From NCBI GenBank assembly GCA_947475735.1, contig CANJLQ010000016.1, positions 17,793-81,792 of the forward strand: a stretch of 64,000 nucleotides of DNA. Reading direction: 5' to 3'. The DNA comes from Caulobacteraceae bacterium. GTDB lineage: Bacteria > Pseudomonadota > Alphaproteobacteria > Caulobacterales > Caulobacteraceae. The notes under the pieces are model-generated. The model was not told the origin of the DNA. It worked only from the letters and a program-made list of their open reading frames with translations, and searched no databases. Of the stretch, positions 28,988 through 38,563 are shown one piece after another. Made by a program: the position numbers and the translations under genes. The first letter of the stretch is position 1; the number at the start of each line of letters is the position of its first letter.

Positions 28988-30121
28988 ATGTCGCCGATCA
29001 CCACGCGCGCCGCCGTCCTGCGAGCCTCCGGCGTGGCCCGGCCCTATGCCGACAGCCGCCCCCTGTCGATCGAGACGGTGACGATCGACCCGCCCGGGCC
29101 GGGAGAGGTCTTGGTCGCGGTCAAGGCCGCGGGCCTGTGCCATTCGGACCTCAGCGTCATCAACGGCGACCGGCCGAGGCCTCTGCCCATGGCCCTGGGC
29201 CACGAGGCGGCCGGCGTGATCGAGGCGCTGGGCGACGGGATCGATGACCTAGCGATCGGCGATCACGTCGCCATGGTCTTCATGCCGTCCTGTGGCCACT
29301 GCAATCCGTGCGCGGAAGGTCGCCCCGCCCTGTGCGAGCCGGGCGCCGCCGCAAACGGCCGTGGCGAGCTTTTGGCCGGAGGACGGCGGATCCGGGCGGG
29401 AGGCGAGGCGCTGAACCATCACCTCGGCTGCTCGGCCTTCGCGGAGAGGGCCGTGGTCTCTCGCCGGTCGCTGGTGAAGATCGACCCTGCCCTGTCGTTC
29501 GAGGAGGCCGCATTGTTCGGCTGCGCCGTCCTGACGGGCGTCGGGGCGGTGGTGAACACGGCGGGCGTGCGCGCCGGGCAAAGCGTGGTCGTGGTCGGGT
29601 TGGGCGGCGTCGGCCTTGCGAGCGTGCTGGGTGCGCTGGCGTGCGGGGCCTCGCCGGTCGTCGCGGTCGATCTGTCCGAAGACAAGCTGGCGCTGGCCCG
29701 AACTCTGGGGCCGGTATCGACCGTCAATGCGACCGATCCGGACGCCATAGATCAGGTCCGCGCCTTGACCGGTGGCGGTGCCGACGTCGCCGTCGAGATG
29801 GCCGGTTCGGTTAGGGCGCTGGAGGCGGCGTGGAGGATGACGCGGCGCGGCGGCATGACCGTGACGGCGGGTCTGCCACCCCCCGACGCCGCCCTGCCGG
29901 TGAACGTCGTCTCGCTGGTCGGCGAGGAGCGAACGCTGAAGGGGTCCTACATCGGCACCTGCGTGCCCAGCCGCGACATCCCCCGCTACGTCGCCCTGTA
30001 TCGTCAAGGTCGCCTGCCCGTCGACCGGCTGATGAGCGGCACCATCCCGCTGGACGACATCAACGTCGGCTTCGACCGGCTGCACGCCGGCGACGTGGTG
30101 CGGCTGGTGGTCACCTTTTGA
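28988..30121 (+). CDS. Zinc-dependent medium-chain alcohol dehydrogenase
   Basis: 377 residues. The MDR fold: catalytic zinc ligands Cys in G-L-C-H-S-D, G-H-E-A-A-G-V with the zinc Glu/His, and a structural zinc site with four Cys in C-G-H-C-N-P-C-A-E-G-R-P-A-L-C. The NAD-binding Rossmann motif is V-V-V-G-L-G-G-V-G-L. It oxidises an alcohol or reduces an aldehyde using NAD(P); the substrate is not predictable. The ATG chosen begins M-S-P-I-T-T-R-A-A-V-L-R-A, the usual start of class III-like members. Confidence 0.92.
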   Translation: MSPITTRAAVLRASGVARPYADSRPLSIETVTIDPPGPGEVLVAVKAAGLCHSDLSVINGDRPRPLPMALGHEAAGVIEALGDGIDDLAIGDHVAMVFMPSCGHCNPCAEGRPALCEPGAAANGRGELLAGGRRIRAGGEALNHHLGCSAFAERAVVSRRSLVKIDPALSFEEAALFGCAVLTGVGAVVNTAGVRAGQSVVVVGLGGVGLASVLGALACGASPVVAVDLSEDKLALARTLGPVSTVNATDPDAIDQVRALTGGGADVAVEMAGSVRALEAAWRMTRRGGMTVTAGLPPPDAALPVNVVSLVGEERTLKGSYIGTCVPSRDIPRYVALYRQGRLPVDRLMSGTIPLDDINVGFDRLHAGDVVRLVVTF

Positions 30122-30204
30122 ACGGCGCACGCCCGCTCGGCCCTTGGATGACAACCCCGCCGTCCATGGCTAAGTCACAACTCGGTTCACAAAGGAAACG
30201 CACG

Positions 30205-30714
30205 ATGGCGACCGCGCTCTACGATCTGACGATCCCACCCTTCACCCGGGGTCTGCGGGCCCTCTCCGGCCTGCTGGACAAGGCTGTCGCCCATGCCGAG
30301 GCGCAGGGTGTCGATCCCGAGACCTATCTGGCGCTGCGCGTGATCGACGACATGAACCCGCTGATCAAACAGGTGCAGACCGCGTGCGACAGCCCCAAGC
30401 TGTGCATCGCCCGACTGTCGGACGTCGCCGCCCCGATCCACGATGATTCCGAAACGACGATCGCCGAGCTTCAGGTCCGCATCGCCGACACGCTGGCGTA
30501 TCTGGCGTCCGTGCCGCGCGAGGCCATCGACGGTCAGGAAGCCAAGCCGGTGACCCTGACGTTTCCGGGTGGCGAGATGAAGTTCCTGGGCCAGCCCTAT
30601 GTCACGGGGTTCGCCATCCCGAACTTCTACTTCCACCTGACCACCGCCTACCTGCTGCTGCGCGGGGCCGGCGTTCCGATCGGCAAGCGCGACTACATGG
30701 GCGCGCCGACCTAG
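30205..30714 (+). CDS. DUF1993 family protein
   Basis: 169 residues from the ATG at 30205 (AAGGA 8 bp upstream); an in-frame ATG at 30148 would add 19 residues of atypical sequence. Features of DUF1993 are visible: L-Y-D-L-T-I-P-P-F-T-R-G-L-R-A-L near the start and the C-terminal P-N-F-Y-F-H-L-T-T-A-Y-L-L-L-R, with the conserved His. The family is related to DinB-like four-helix bundles and has no established function. The stop overlaps the convergent ribokinase stop by 4 bp (CTAG). Confidence 0.85.
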   Translation: MATALYDLTIPPFTRGLRALSGLLDKAVAHAEAQGVDPETYLALRVIDDMNPLIKQVQTACDSPKLCIARLSDVAAPIHDDSETTIAELQVRIADTLAYLASVPREAIDGQEAKPVTLTFPGGEMKFLGQPYVTGFAIPNFYFHLTTAYLLLRGAGVPIGKRDYMGAPT

Positions 30715-31562
30715 GACGAGGACAGCGCCTCGATCGCTGCACGGCGGGGCAGCGACGGCTGGGCTCCGGCCCGGGTCGCGGCCAGCGCTCCGGCGGAACA
30801 GGCGAAGGCCAGGGCGGCGGCCGGCGACGGATCGTCCAGCAGGGCTGTCACGATCGCGCCGACGAAGGCGTCTCCCGCGCCGGTTGCATCGACGACCCGG
30901 ACCGGCGGCGGGGCGGCGCGGGCCACCTCCCGGCCCTGCTCGAACATCACCGCCCCCTTTGCGCCCAGGGTAACGACCACCCGCCCGCCTCCGGCATGCA
31001 GTCGGTCGCCGTAGAAGGCCGCCTCGCCCTCGTTGACGATCAGCAGATCGGCCCGGCGGATCAAGGCGTCCGAGACCGGCGCGGCCGGGGCCAGATTGAT
31101 GGCGACGAACCCCTCGACCCGGGCGACCGCCGCCTCGACGACCTCGACGGGCAGTTCCAGCTGCAGAACCAGCGGGCCGGCGATCCGGTCGGGCAGATGC
31201 TCGACCCCCACCCCGTGGTTGGCCCCGGCCGCGACGACGATCTGGTTTTCGCCCGACGGGTCGACGGCGATCAGGGCGACGCCGGTCGACCGTTCCGCAT
31301 CGACCAGGATACCGCTCAGATCGACGCCCTCCGCGCGGAGGAGCGCCAACGCCTCGTCGGCCATGCCGTCGGCCCCGACCCGACCGATCAGGGAGACTTC
31401 GACCCCCAGCCGCGCCGCCGCCAAGGCCTGGTTGGCCCCCTTGCCGCCAGGATGGCGGGCCAGGGTCGCGCCCGTGACCGTCTCTCCGGCCACCGGCAGT
31501 CGGGGCGCGGAGGCGACGAGGTCCAGATTGATGGAGCCGATGACGGTCACGCGGTGCGTCAT
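30711..31562 (-). CDS. rbsK: Ribokinase
   Basis: 283 residues from the ATG at 31562, overlapping the nucleoside hydrolase stop by 4 bp. PfkB-family sugar kinase: G-S-I-N-L-D-L near the start, G-G-K-G-A-N-Q-A-L-A-A-A-R-L-G (sugar-site motif 1), and D-A-T-G-A-G-D-A-F-V-G-A (anion hole with catalytic Asp). The arrangement is that of ribokinase, phosphorylating ribose at C5. Directly downstream of a nucleoside hydrolase it can trap ribose released from nucleosides, a coherent salvage pair. Confidence 0.93.
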   Translation of the reverse strand: MTHRVTVIGSINLDLVASAPRLPVAGETVTGATLARHPGGKGANQALAAARLGVEVSLIGRVGADGMADEALALLRAEGVDLSGILVDAERSTGVALIAVDPSGENQIVVAAGANHGVGVEHLPDRIAGPLVLQLELPVEVVEAAVARVEGFVAINLAPAAPVSDALIRRADLLIVNEGEAAFYGDRLHAGGGRVVVTLGAKGAVMFEQGREVARAAPPPVRVVDATGAGDAFVGAIVTALLDDPSPAAALAFACSAGALAATRAGAQPSLPRRAAIEALSSS

Positions 31563-32497
31563 GGAGCCCTCCCCAGCCGCTCTGCGATCAGGTCGAACAC
31601 CCCCTGGGCATCGGCCTCGACCACCCAGTGATGCCTGGCGGTCGTGGCGTCCACGCGGAACTCCACCGCCGTGTGGCCCCGGGTCAGGTCGCTTTCGGTT
31701 TCCACGGCGATCTCGCAGGGCACGGTCCGGAATAGCCCGGGCTTCAGCAGCCAGGCGACGGTGCAGGGATCGTGCAGCGGTGCCCACTCCCAGCCGACGA
31801 TCCGGCGCTCGACGTCCTGGGAGAACCGCAGCAGCGCAGCCGCCGTGCGGGCGGATCGACCGGGCAGCGCCTCGATCGCCGCGATGCGGGTCTGCGTCGC
31901 CCGGACCTGATGGGTGGCGTCGAGGCCCAGCACCGTGACCCGGCAAGGGCTCGCGAACACCTCGGCGGCCGCATCGGGATCGGCCCAGATGTTGAACTCG
32001 GCCGAGGCCGTGATGTTGCCCCCCTCGGACCGCGCGCCGCCCATGACGACGACGGGACCCAGCCGCTCGGCCAGCGAGGGCTCGGCCCGCATCGCACGGG
32101 CCAGATTGGTCATCGGACCCATGACGGCGATCGCGACAGCCCCGGCGGGACGCGTCATGACCCGCTCGATCATCGCCTCTATGGCGGACCCCGTGGCTGC
32201 CGGCGCATCCGGCGCAAAGACCTCCAGCCCACCCAGTCCCTCGGCGCCGTGGAACTCTGCCGCCTCGGCGGGTGGACGGCGCAGCGGACGCTCGGCCCCG
32301 GCGCAGACGGGCACGTCCTGGCGCTCCGCGATCTGGCGGAGAATGCGGGCGTTGCGCGTCGTCCGCTCCAGCGAGACGTTCCCCGCCACGGTCGTCACGG
32401 CCAGGATCTCCAGCTCCGGCGAGGCGAAGGCCAGCAGCAGCCCAACGGCGTCATCGACCCCGGGGTCGCAGTCGATGATCAGGCTCTGGCGCGTCAC
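31559..32497 (-). CDS. Inosine/uridine-preferring nucleoside hydrolase
   Basis: 312 residues from a GTG at 32497 that overlaps the racemase stop by 4 bp. The family calcium site D-C-D-P-G-V-D-D-A is at residues 8-16, with N-I-W-A-D-P-D-A-A near 170, D-A-T-H-Q-V near 195 and H-D-P-C-T-V-A near 243. The enzyme splits the N-glycosidic bond of ribonucleosides to base plus ribose. The downstream ribokinase would use the ribose. Confidence 0.92.
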   Translation of the reverse strand: MTRQSLIIDCDPGVDDAVGLLLAFASPELEILAVTTVAGNVSLERTTRNARILRQIAERQDVPVCAGAERPLRRPPAEAAEFHGAEGLGGLEVFAPDAPAATGSAIEAMIERVMTRPAGAVAIAVMGPMTNLARAMRAEPSLAERLGPVVVMGGARSEGGNITASAEFNIWADPDAAAEVFASPCRVTVLGLDATHQVRATQTRIAAIEALPGRSARTAAALLRFSQDVERRIVGWEWAPLHDPCTVAWLLKPGLFRTVPCEIAVETESDLTRGHTAVEFRVDATTARHHWVVEADAQGVFDLIAERLGRAP

Positions 32498-33174
32498 GCC
32501 CGGCAGGCCGCGACGCAGGCGGCGGCCAGCACCTCGGCGGAGTCGACCAGGGGCACCGCCAGGTCGGCGGCGGCGAGCAGCAGGGGCACTTCGGTGCAGC
32601 CCGCGATCACCGCCTCGGCTCCGGTGGCGATCAGTTCCTCGCCCAGGGCCCGCATCGCGGCGCGCTGATCGGGGCCGGTGTCGCCGCGCTTGACGGCATA
32701 GACGCAGGCCATGAACCCGCCGCGCGCCCCGCCGCGCAGGATGACCGGCTCCAGTCCCGCAGCCTCGAGCGCCCGGCGGTACAGGGCCTCTCCGCCCGGC
32801 GTGGCCAAGACGCCGATCCGGCCCGCGCCCGTCCCCGACGCGGCCTTCACGGTCGCAGCGATCATGTCGATGAAGGGCAGGCCGGCCACCTCGATCCCCG
32901 CCTTCTGGGCATGAGCGGTGTTGCACGGCATGGCCAGCACCTCGGCTCCGGCCGCCTTGAGCCGCAACGCCATGGCCGCCAGTTCCGCCTCCGCCTCGCC
33001 CGGTCGGGTGTTCCGGTCCGGCACCTGGGGGTTCATGTCCATCACGACCCGGATGTGGTCGGCGTCGCCTTCGGCCGGGGTCAGGGCCTGGACCCGCGCC
33101 AGGAAGGCGACGGTCGCCGCCGGACCCATGCCGCCGAGAACGCCCAGAACCTTGTGGGACGGCGCAATACTCAT
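32494..33174 (-). CDS. Aspartate/glutamate racemase family protein
   Basis: 226 residues from the ATG at 33174. Cofactor-independent racemase fold with [10 protein letters not shown] at the N-terminus and the two catalytic cysteines in A-M-P-C-N-T-A-H-A and I-A-G-C-T-E-V-P. Similar enzymes (YgeA/RacX type) have broad amino-acid specificity. The start overlaps dcyD by 4 bp and the stop overlaps the nucleoside hydrolase GTG, so all four genes are translationally coupled. Confidence 0.9.
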   Translation of the reverse strand: MSIAPSHKVLGVLGGMGPAATVAFLARVQALTPAEGDADHIRVVMDMNPQVPDRNTRPGEAEAELAAMALRLKAAGAEVLAMPCNTAHAQKAGIEVAGLPFIDMIAATVKAASGTGAGRIGVLATPGGEALYRRALEAAGLEPVILRGGARGGFMACVYAVKRGDTGPDQRAAMRALGEELIATGAEAVIAGCTEVPLLLAAADLAVPLVDSAEVLAAACVAACRA

Positions 33175-34172
33175 CCGAACATCGGCTCCAGCTCGCCCTG
33201 ATAGCCGAAGATCCCCTGGGCCCCGCCGGTGTGGAGGAAGACCACACGCTCGCCCTCGAACCGGCCCGCCTTCGCCAGCGCGATCAACCCCTTCATCGCC
33301 TTGGCGGAATAGACGGGGTCCAGCACGATGCCGTCCGTCCGCGCCGCCAGCATCAGGGCGTCGGCCACGCCCTGGTCGATCAGCCCATAGCCCGCGCCGA
33401 CATAGTCGCAGTTGGCGACGACCATGGCAGGCGTGACGCAGCCGGGCCGACCCAGCAGGGCCGCCGTCTCCTCGGCCAGCTTCAGCACATTGGCTTCCTG
33501 CTTCTCCTTCGGCGCACGAACGCCGATGCCCAGCACCGGAATGTCGGCCCCCATGACCGCCAGACCGGCGACCAGACCCGCATGGGTGCCGGCGCTGCCG
33601 GTCGCGGTCACGATCCGGTCGACGGCCAGATCCAGCTCGTCGGCCTGAACGACGATCTCTCGCGCGCAGTCGACATAGCCCAGGGCCCCGACCGGGTTGG
33701 AGCCGCCGCCCGGGATGACATAGGGCCGTCCGCCCCGCGCCCGGACCTCGGCCGCCGTCGTCTCCAGTTCGGCGGGCATGTCCGATCCTCCGGGCACGGA
33801 ACGGACGCCGGCGCCGAACAACAGGTCCAGCAGGACGTTGCCGTTGCGGGTGTAGTCGACGGCCCGCGACCCGGTCCGCTCCTCGAGGATGACCTCGCAC
33901 TTCAGCCCGTGGGCGGCGGCGGCGGCGGCCGTCTGGCGGACGTGGTTCGACTGTACCGCGCCCTGGGTGACCAGGGTGTCGGCGTTCTGCTCGAACGCCT
34001 CGCCCAGCAGGAACTCCAGCTTGCGGGTCTTGTTGCCGCCGCCCGCCAGGCCGGTGCAGTCGTCACGCTTGATCCAGAGATCGATCCCCAGCGTCTCTGA
34101 AAGGCGCGGCAAGGGTTCCAGCGGCGTCGGAAGGTGGGCGAGGCGGAGACGGGGGAAGCGGGCGAGATGCAT
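33171..34172 (-). CDS. dcyD: D-cysteine desulfhydrase / ACC deaminase-like PLP enzyme
   Basis: 333 residues. Fold-type II PLP enzyme: the N-terminus reads [13 protein letters not shown], the Schiff-base Lys is in [10 protein letters not shown], and [18 protein letters not shown] and [10 protein letters not shown] follow, the signature of D-cysteine desulfhydrases. Converts D-cysteine to pyruvate, sulfide and ammonia; ACC deaminase activity is the main alternative. AGGAG lies 7 bp upstream of the ATG. First gene of the four-gene operon. Confidence 0.9.
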   Translation of the reverse strand: MHLARFPRLRLAHLPTPLEPLPRLSETLGIDLWIKRDDCTGLAGGGNKTRKLEFLLGEAFEQNADTLVTQGAVQSNHVRQTAAAAAAHGLKCEVILEERTGSRAVDYTRNGNVLLDLLFGAGVRSVPGGSDMPAELETTAAEVRARGGRPYVIPGGGSNPVGALGYVDCAREIVVQADELDLAVDRIVTATGSAGTHAGLVAGLAVMGADIPVLGIGVRAPKEKQEANVLKLAEETAALLGRPGCVTPAMVVANCDYVGAGYGLIDQGVADALMLAARTDGIVLDPVYSAKAMKGLIALAKAGRFEGERVVFLHTGGAQGIFGYQGELEPMFG

Positions 34173-34253
34173 GGACAGGCTCCTGTGAGCCCATCCCTAA
34201 CGCGGCGCGCGAAAGGCTGAAAGCTCGGGCTCGGTGTCGCGCGACAACGAAAA

Positions 34254-34279
34254 ACCGGCCGGGGTCGCCCCCGGCCGGT
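34254..34279 (-). terminator. Intrinsic terminator of the TonB-dependent receptor gene
   Basis: On the minus strand ACCGGCCGGGG, loop GCGA, CCCCGGCCGGT is followed directly by TTTTCG. The 11-bp perfect GC-rich stem with a T run begins 26 bp after the receptor stop codon, a textbook Rho-independent terminator. Confidence 0.9.
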
Positions 34280-34304
34280 CCAGTGGTTCAGCCTGGCGGC
34301 TGGA

Positions 34305-36905
34305 TCAGTATTTGACGCGCAAGGTTACGCCGTAAGTGCGCGGGGCACCCAGGAAGGCGTCGATCGTCTGGCTGTCGGTGGCCGGGGTGTAGAACGTTCC
34401 GTCCGGCTGCTGGGTCGAGGCGAAGCCGCCGCCCTGCAGGAAGCCGTTGTAGGCGACCTGGGTGTACTCTTCGTCGGTCAGGTTCTGGGCCCAGGCTTCC
34501 AGCGTCCAGCGCTCGTCTTCGGAGCCGATCGAAATCCGGCCGTTCAGGGTGCCGAAGCCTTCCTGCAGCTTGAAGGGCAGCAGGTCGGAGCCGGTGTTGT
34601 AGTCGGTCATATACTTGCCCGACAGCGAGAAGCCGAACTCAAGGCCGTTGCCGATCGACCGGTTGAAGTTGATCGACCCGACATAGGACCACTCCGGCGC
34701 GAACGACGGCGTCGCTCCCGGGAGCAGCGAGATGCCGGGGAAGTTGCCCGGAATGGCCAGATCGGCGGCGGTGAAGCGGCCGTACTGCGCGTCGGTGTAG
34801 GTGATGCCGCCGCCCAGGGTCAGACCCTCGATCGGGGTGAACCACAGGAAGTCGGCGTCCACGCCGCGCGAGGTCAGCTCAGGGATCGATTCCACCACGA
34901 AGGCGGTGCCGAGGAAGGTGTTGAGCTGGAAGTTGTCGAAGGTCTGGTCGAAGTAGGTCGCGTTCAGCAGCATCGAGCGGTTGAACAGCGTGGTCTTGAT
35001 GCCGAGCTCGTAGCTGTCGACCTCTTCCGACGGGAAGAACAGCGAGGCGACCGGGGTGATGCCGTTCTGCACGCGGTCCTGGTTGTAGCCGAAGCTCTTG
35101 TAGCCACGAGCGTAGGAACCGTAGACCAGAACGGAGTCGTTGAAGCGGTAGGCCGCCTTGACGGTACCCGACAGGTTGCTGTCGTTGACGCTCTCGTTGA
35201 TGCCGCGGTTGGCATAGAACGGATTGGTCCAGGGCAGGCAGTGACGGGCCAGGATCGCCGGGGCGTTCGCGGTACCAAGGACTCCCGTGATGACGGCGGC
35301 GTTGCCGAGCGCGGCGGCGCAGGTCAGCTGATTCGCCCCGATATTGGTCTGGGTCCCGATCAGCCGCTTTTCATCGTAGGTGTAGCGCAGGCCGAGGGTG
35401 ATCTCGAACTGCTCGGTCAGGCTCCAGGTGTTGTTCGTGAACAACGCGATCGAGTCGGACCGTTGCGAGTAGCGATCCTCAAACGTCTGGCCCGCGGTGA
35501 ACGTCGGGCCGCCTCCGGATACGGCACCGCCGGTGCCCAGGCACTGCTGCAGACCCAGAGCCGTCTGGCCGGGGCGCGTGAAGCAGGGGATGATGCCGGG
35601 GCTGACCGGGAAGGCCGGAACGGCGGCATTCAGGGCCGCCGACAGCTGGAAGGACAGGACCGGAGCATAGTCGGCACCGAGGAAGAAGGTGTCGCCACGG
35701 TTGACGTTCTCACGCGTGGCGAACACGCCGACCAACCAGTCCCAGGTGTCCGTCGCGCCGGCCAGGCGGAGTTCCTGGGTGACGTTGCGGACGCGGGCGT
35801 AGAAGTCGTCGTTGGGCAGGCGATAGGCGATGTCGGCACCGGTGAAGTCGGCGTCCTGGCCGTTCACGGTCTCCCAGCTGCGCCAAGAGGAGATCGAGGT
35901 CAGGGTCGCGTTCCAGGCGTCGATGTCGATGTTGGCCTCGGCCGACAGGCCCATGTCCTCGATTTCCTGGTCGGTCTCACGGTTGGCGAAGGCGCCGCGC
36001 GAGAAGGGCAGGAAGCCGAAACCCGCAGCCGGCGGACGCTGGCCGGTGCCGACGGACGAGGCGTCGATGAAGGGATAGGTCGGGCCGGTGCGGACCTGGA
36101 CGCCGGTGCAGCAGTATTCCGAACGGTTCGAATAGTCCGCGATCAGGCGGATCGAGGCGCTGTCGCTGGGCAGGACCAACAGCTGGCCACGCAGGGTGTA
36201 GAAGTCCTGATTGGCGTCGTCGGTGCGGGTACGCGGGCCGTCGCCGGTGTTGACGTCATAGAAGCCGTCGCGCTGACGCGTCGCCGCGTACAGGCGATAG
36301 GCGACCGTGTCGTTGATCGGGCCGGTGACCGAGCCCGAGACGCCGTAGTGGCCATAGTTGCCTGCGGTCAGCTCGGCGTTGAAGCCCGGCGTGAACGACG
36401 GGGCCTCGGTGATGATGTTGATGACGCCGGCCGAGGTGTTCTTGCCGAACAGCGTGCCCTGCGGTCCCTTCAGGACCTCGATCCGCTCCAGTTCGCCCAG
36501 GTCGCCGAAGCCGACGCCGTTGCGCGAGCGGTAGACGCCGTCGATGACGATGCCGACCGAGCTCTCCAGGCCGGGGTTGTCACCGACCGTGCCGACGCCG
36601 CGGATACGGGCGGTCGTCGATGCCTCGGTGGTCGTCGAGGTGACGGTCAGGCCGGGCGTCAGGATCTGCAGGTCCTTGATGTCCCGGACGCCGGCGTCCT
36701 GCAGCACTTCAGCCGACAGGCTGGTGACCACGATCGGCACGTCCTGCAGGCTCTGCTCGCGCTTCTGGGCGGTGACGATGATGTCGTCGACGCTGGACGC
36801 TTGACCGTCCTGATCCTGGGCCTGGACGGCCCCGGCGAAACCGAAGGCGACGGCGGCCACGGCACTCGCGGACGCGGTGCTGCGGAGAAGTTTGACAAGA
36901 CGCAT
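34305..36905 (-). CDS. TonB-dependent outer-membrane receptor
   Basis: 866 residues from the ATG at 36905 (GGGAG 6 bp upstream). A signal peptide of about 30 residues ends at A-V-Q-A-Q. The TonB box region is D-D-I-I-V-T-A-Q-K-R, the plug follows to about 170 (L-E-R-I-E-V-L-K-G-P-Q-G-T-L-F-G-K-N-T), then a long beta-barrel ending in aromatic Tyr (V-T-L-R-V-K-Y). It imports an unknown ligand; the subtype resembles the many sphingomonad/caulobacter receptors for organic substrates rather than classic siderophore receptors. No linked inner-membrane transporter is adjacent. Confidence 0.93.
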   Translation of the reverse strand: MRLVKLLRSTASASAVAAVAFGFAGAVQAQDQDGQASSVDDIIVTAQKREQSLQDVPIVVTSLSAEVLQDAGVRDIKDLQILTPGLTVTSTTTEASTTARIRGVGTVGDNPGLESSVGIVIDGVYRSRNGVGFGDLGELERIEVLKGPQGTLFGKNTSAGVINIITEAPSFTPGFNAELTAGNYGHYGVSGSVTGPINDTVAYRLYAATRQRDGFYDVNTGDGPRTRTDDANQDFYTLRGQLLVLPSDSASIRLIADYSNRSEYCCTGVQVRTGPTYPFIDASSVGTGQRPPAAGFGFLPFSRGAFANRETDQEIEDMGLSAEANIDIDAWNATLTSISSWRSWETVNGQDADFTGADIAYRLPNDDFYARVRNVTQELRLAGATDTWDWLVGVFATRENVNRGDTFFLGADYAPVLSFQLSAALNAAVPAFPVSPGIIPCFTRPGQTALGLQQCLGTGGAVSGGGPTFTAGQTFEDRYSQRSDSIALFTNNTWSLTEQFEITLGLRYTYDEKRLIGTQTNIGANQLTCAAALGNAAVITGVLGTANAPAILARHCLPWTNPFYANRGINESVNDSNLSGTVKAAYRFNDSVLVYGSYARGYKSFGYNQDRVQNGITPVASLFFPSEEVDSYELGIKTTLFNRSMLLNATYFDQTFDNFQLNTFLGTAFVVESIPELTSRGVDADFLWFTPIEGLTLGGGITYTDAQYGRFTAADLAIPGNFPGISLLPGATPSFAPEWSYVGSINFNRSIGNGLEFGFSLSGKYMTDYNTGSDLLPFKLQEGFGTLNGRISIGSEDERWTLEAWAQNLTDEEYTQVAYNGFLQGGGFASTQQPDGTFYTPATDSQTIDAFLGAPRTYGVTLRVKY

Positions 36906-37147
36906 GGACGGCTCCCGGCTCATGGCCGGACACGCCCTTCCGGGGCGGGTCGCGGCGTTTCCTGATTCCCAGACCCGCGCCCTTCTTGCGGAGCGGCGGA
37001 TTCTCGAAGGTTTTGCCTAGTCCAAGCCGGGCACAGCGACAAGCAGTCGCGTCCGTTCACGCCATGTTTCAACCCCGCCCCCGCCCGTTGTGTGACGCAA
37101 AAGCGACAGACGACGGTGCCCTAGGGTCAATATTCGCCGGCTAGACG

Positions 37148-38350
37148 TTAGTAATCGGTCGCCAATGCCTTGGCCTCACGGCGTTTGCTGGATGCGATCG
37201 CCAGGATGACCGCGCCCAGGACGCCCGACAGGACCGAGCCCAGGATGACACCCAGCTTGACCTGGACCTGGGCCGGCGAGTCGATGGCCCCGGGGAAGGC
37301 GAGCGCCCCGATGAACAGGCTCATCGTGAAGCCGACACCGCACAACAGGCTGACCCCGTAGATCTGAAGCCAAGTCGCCTGGCTGGGGCGCGCGCCGAGC
37401 CTCAGTGCGGAACTCAGCCAGGCCGCGCCGAAGACCCCGATCTGCTTGCCGAAGAACAGGCCCGCCGCGATGCTGAGAACCAGGGGGGCCAGAAGCTGGT
37501 CCATCGACAGTCCGGCGAAGGACACCCCGGCCTTGGCGAAGGCGAACAGCGGCAGGATCAGGTAGGCGACGTACGGATGCAGGTCGTGCATGGCCTCTTT
37601 CAGCGGGCTTTGGGAATCCTGTGCGCGTGGCGACACCGGCACGATGGCTGCGAAGGCGACGGCGGCGAGCGAGGTCGAAAGCCCGGCCTGGACGCTCAGC
37701 CACCATACGACCGCGAAGGCCATGACCCAGAGCGGCGCGGCGATCCGGCGGCGCGACGCGACGGCGAGAACCGCCAGTAGCCCTGCGGCCCAGGCCAGTG
37801 GAACCCAGTCGACCCCGGCGCTGAACAGCACCGCGATGAGGGCGATGGCCCCCAGGTCGTCCACGATCGCCAGGGTCAGCAGAAAGACCCTGAGCGAGGA
37901 CGGCAGGCCCCGCCCGACCAGGGCGAAGACGGCCAGGGCGAAGGCGATATCCGTCGCCAACGGGATGGGCCATCCGCCGGACGGCCCGCCCAGGGGGCCG
38001 CTGACGGCAAGAAACACCGCAGCCGGGGCCACCATGCCGCCCAGGGCGGCGATCACCGGCGTCGCCAGTTTCTTCGGATCGCTGAGTTCGCCCTGGCGGA
38101 TCTCGTACTTGATCTCCAGCCCGACGACGAGGAAGAAGATGGCCATCAGGCCTTCCTTGATCCACTCCGAGACCGCGAGTTCGAGCCTCAGTGGACCGGC
38201 CTGGAACAGATGCTCGCTCTTCAGCCAGTAGAAATACGCCTCAGACAGCGGCGAGTTGGCCACGATCAGGGCCGCGATCGCGGCGAGTCCCAGAAAGGCT
38301 CCCGAAGCGGCTTCGGTCTTGAGAAAATCGAGCGTCAGTTTCTTCGCCAC
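37148..38350 (-). CDS. nhaA: Na+/H+ antiporter NhaA
   Basis: 400 residues, about twelve membrane helices. The ion-site aspartates are in L-A-T-D-I-A-F-A-L (Asp133 equivalent) and A-I-V-D-D-L-G-A-I (Asp163/164 equivalents in E. coli). Uses the proton gradient to expel sodium and control cytoplasmic pH. Stands alone between the receptor and SelO genes. Confidence 0.96.
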   Translation of the reverse strand: MAKKLTLDFLKTEAASGAFLGLAAIAALIVANSPLSEAYFYWLKSEHLFQAGPLRLELAVSEWIKEGLMAIFFLVVGLEIKYEIRQGELSDPKKLATPVIAALGGMVAPAAVFLAVSGPLGGPSGGWPIPLATDIAFALAVFALVGRGLPSSLRVFLLTLAIVDDLGAIALIAVLFSAGVDWVPLAWAAGLLAVLAVASRRRIAAPLWVMAFAVVWWLSVQAGLSTSLAAVAFAAIVPVSPRAQDSQSPLKEAMHDLHPYVAYLILPLFAFAKAGVSFAGLSMDQLLAPLVLSIAAGLFFGKQIGVFGAAWLSSALRLGARPSQATWLQIYGVSLLCGVGFTMSLFIGALAFPGAIDSPAQVQVKLGVILGSVLSGVLGAVILAIASSKRREAKALATDY

Positions 38351-38563
38351 GGCGGGCCTCCGGATCGTTGGGGGTCTACGTCGTGGCGTCCGGTTATCGA
38401 CGGACGCCGGACCGGGTTCGCCGCGATGGCTCGCGGCGCCGGCCTGGCCGAGGCTTTCGCCCCGCCTGATCTCTGAGCGTCACAATACCCGGCGGGGCCG
38501 GAGGTTCAACCGTTTGTCGCTATGCCGGTTGCTTATCCGGCGGGCAGACCGCATCTGCCGACC

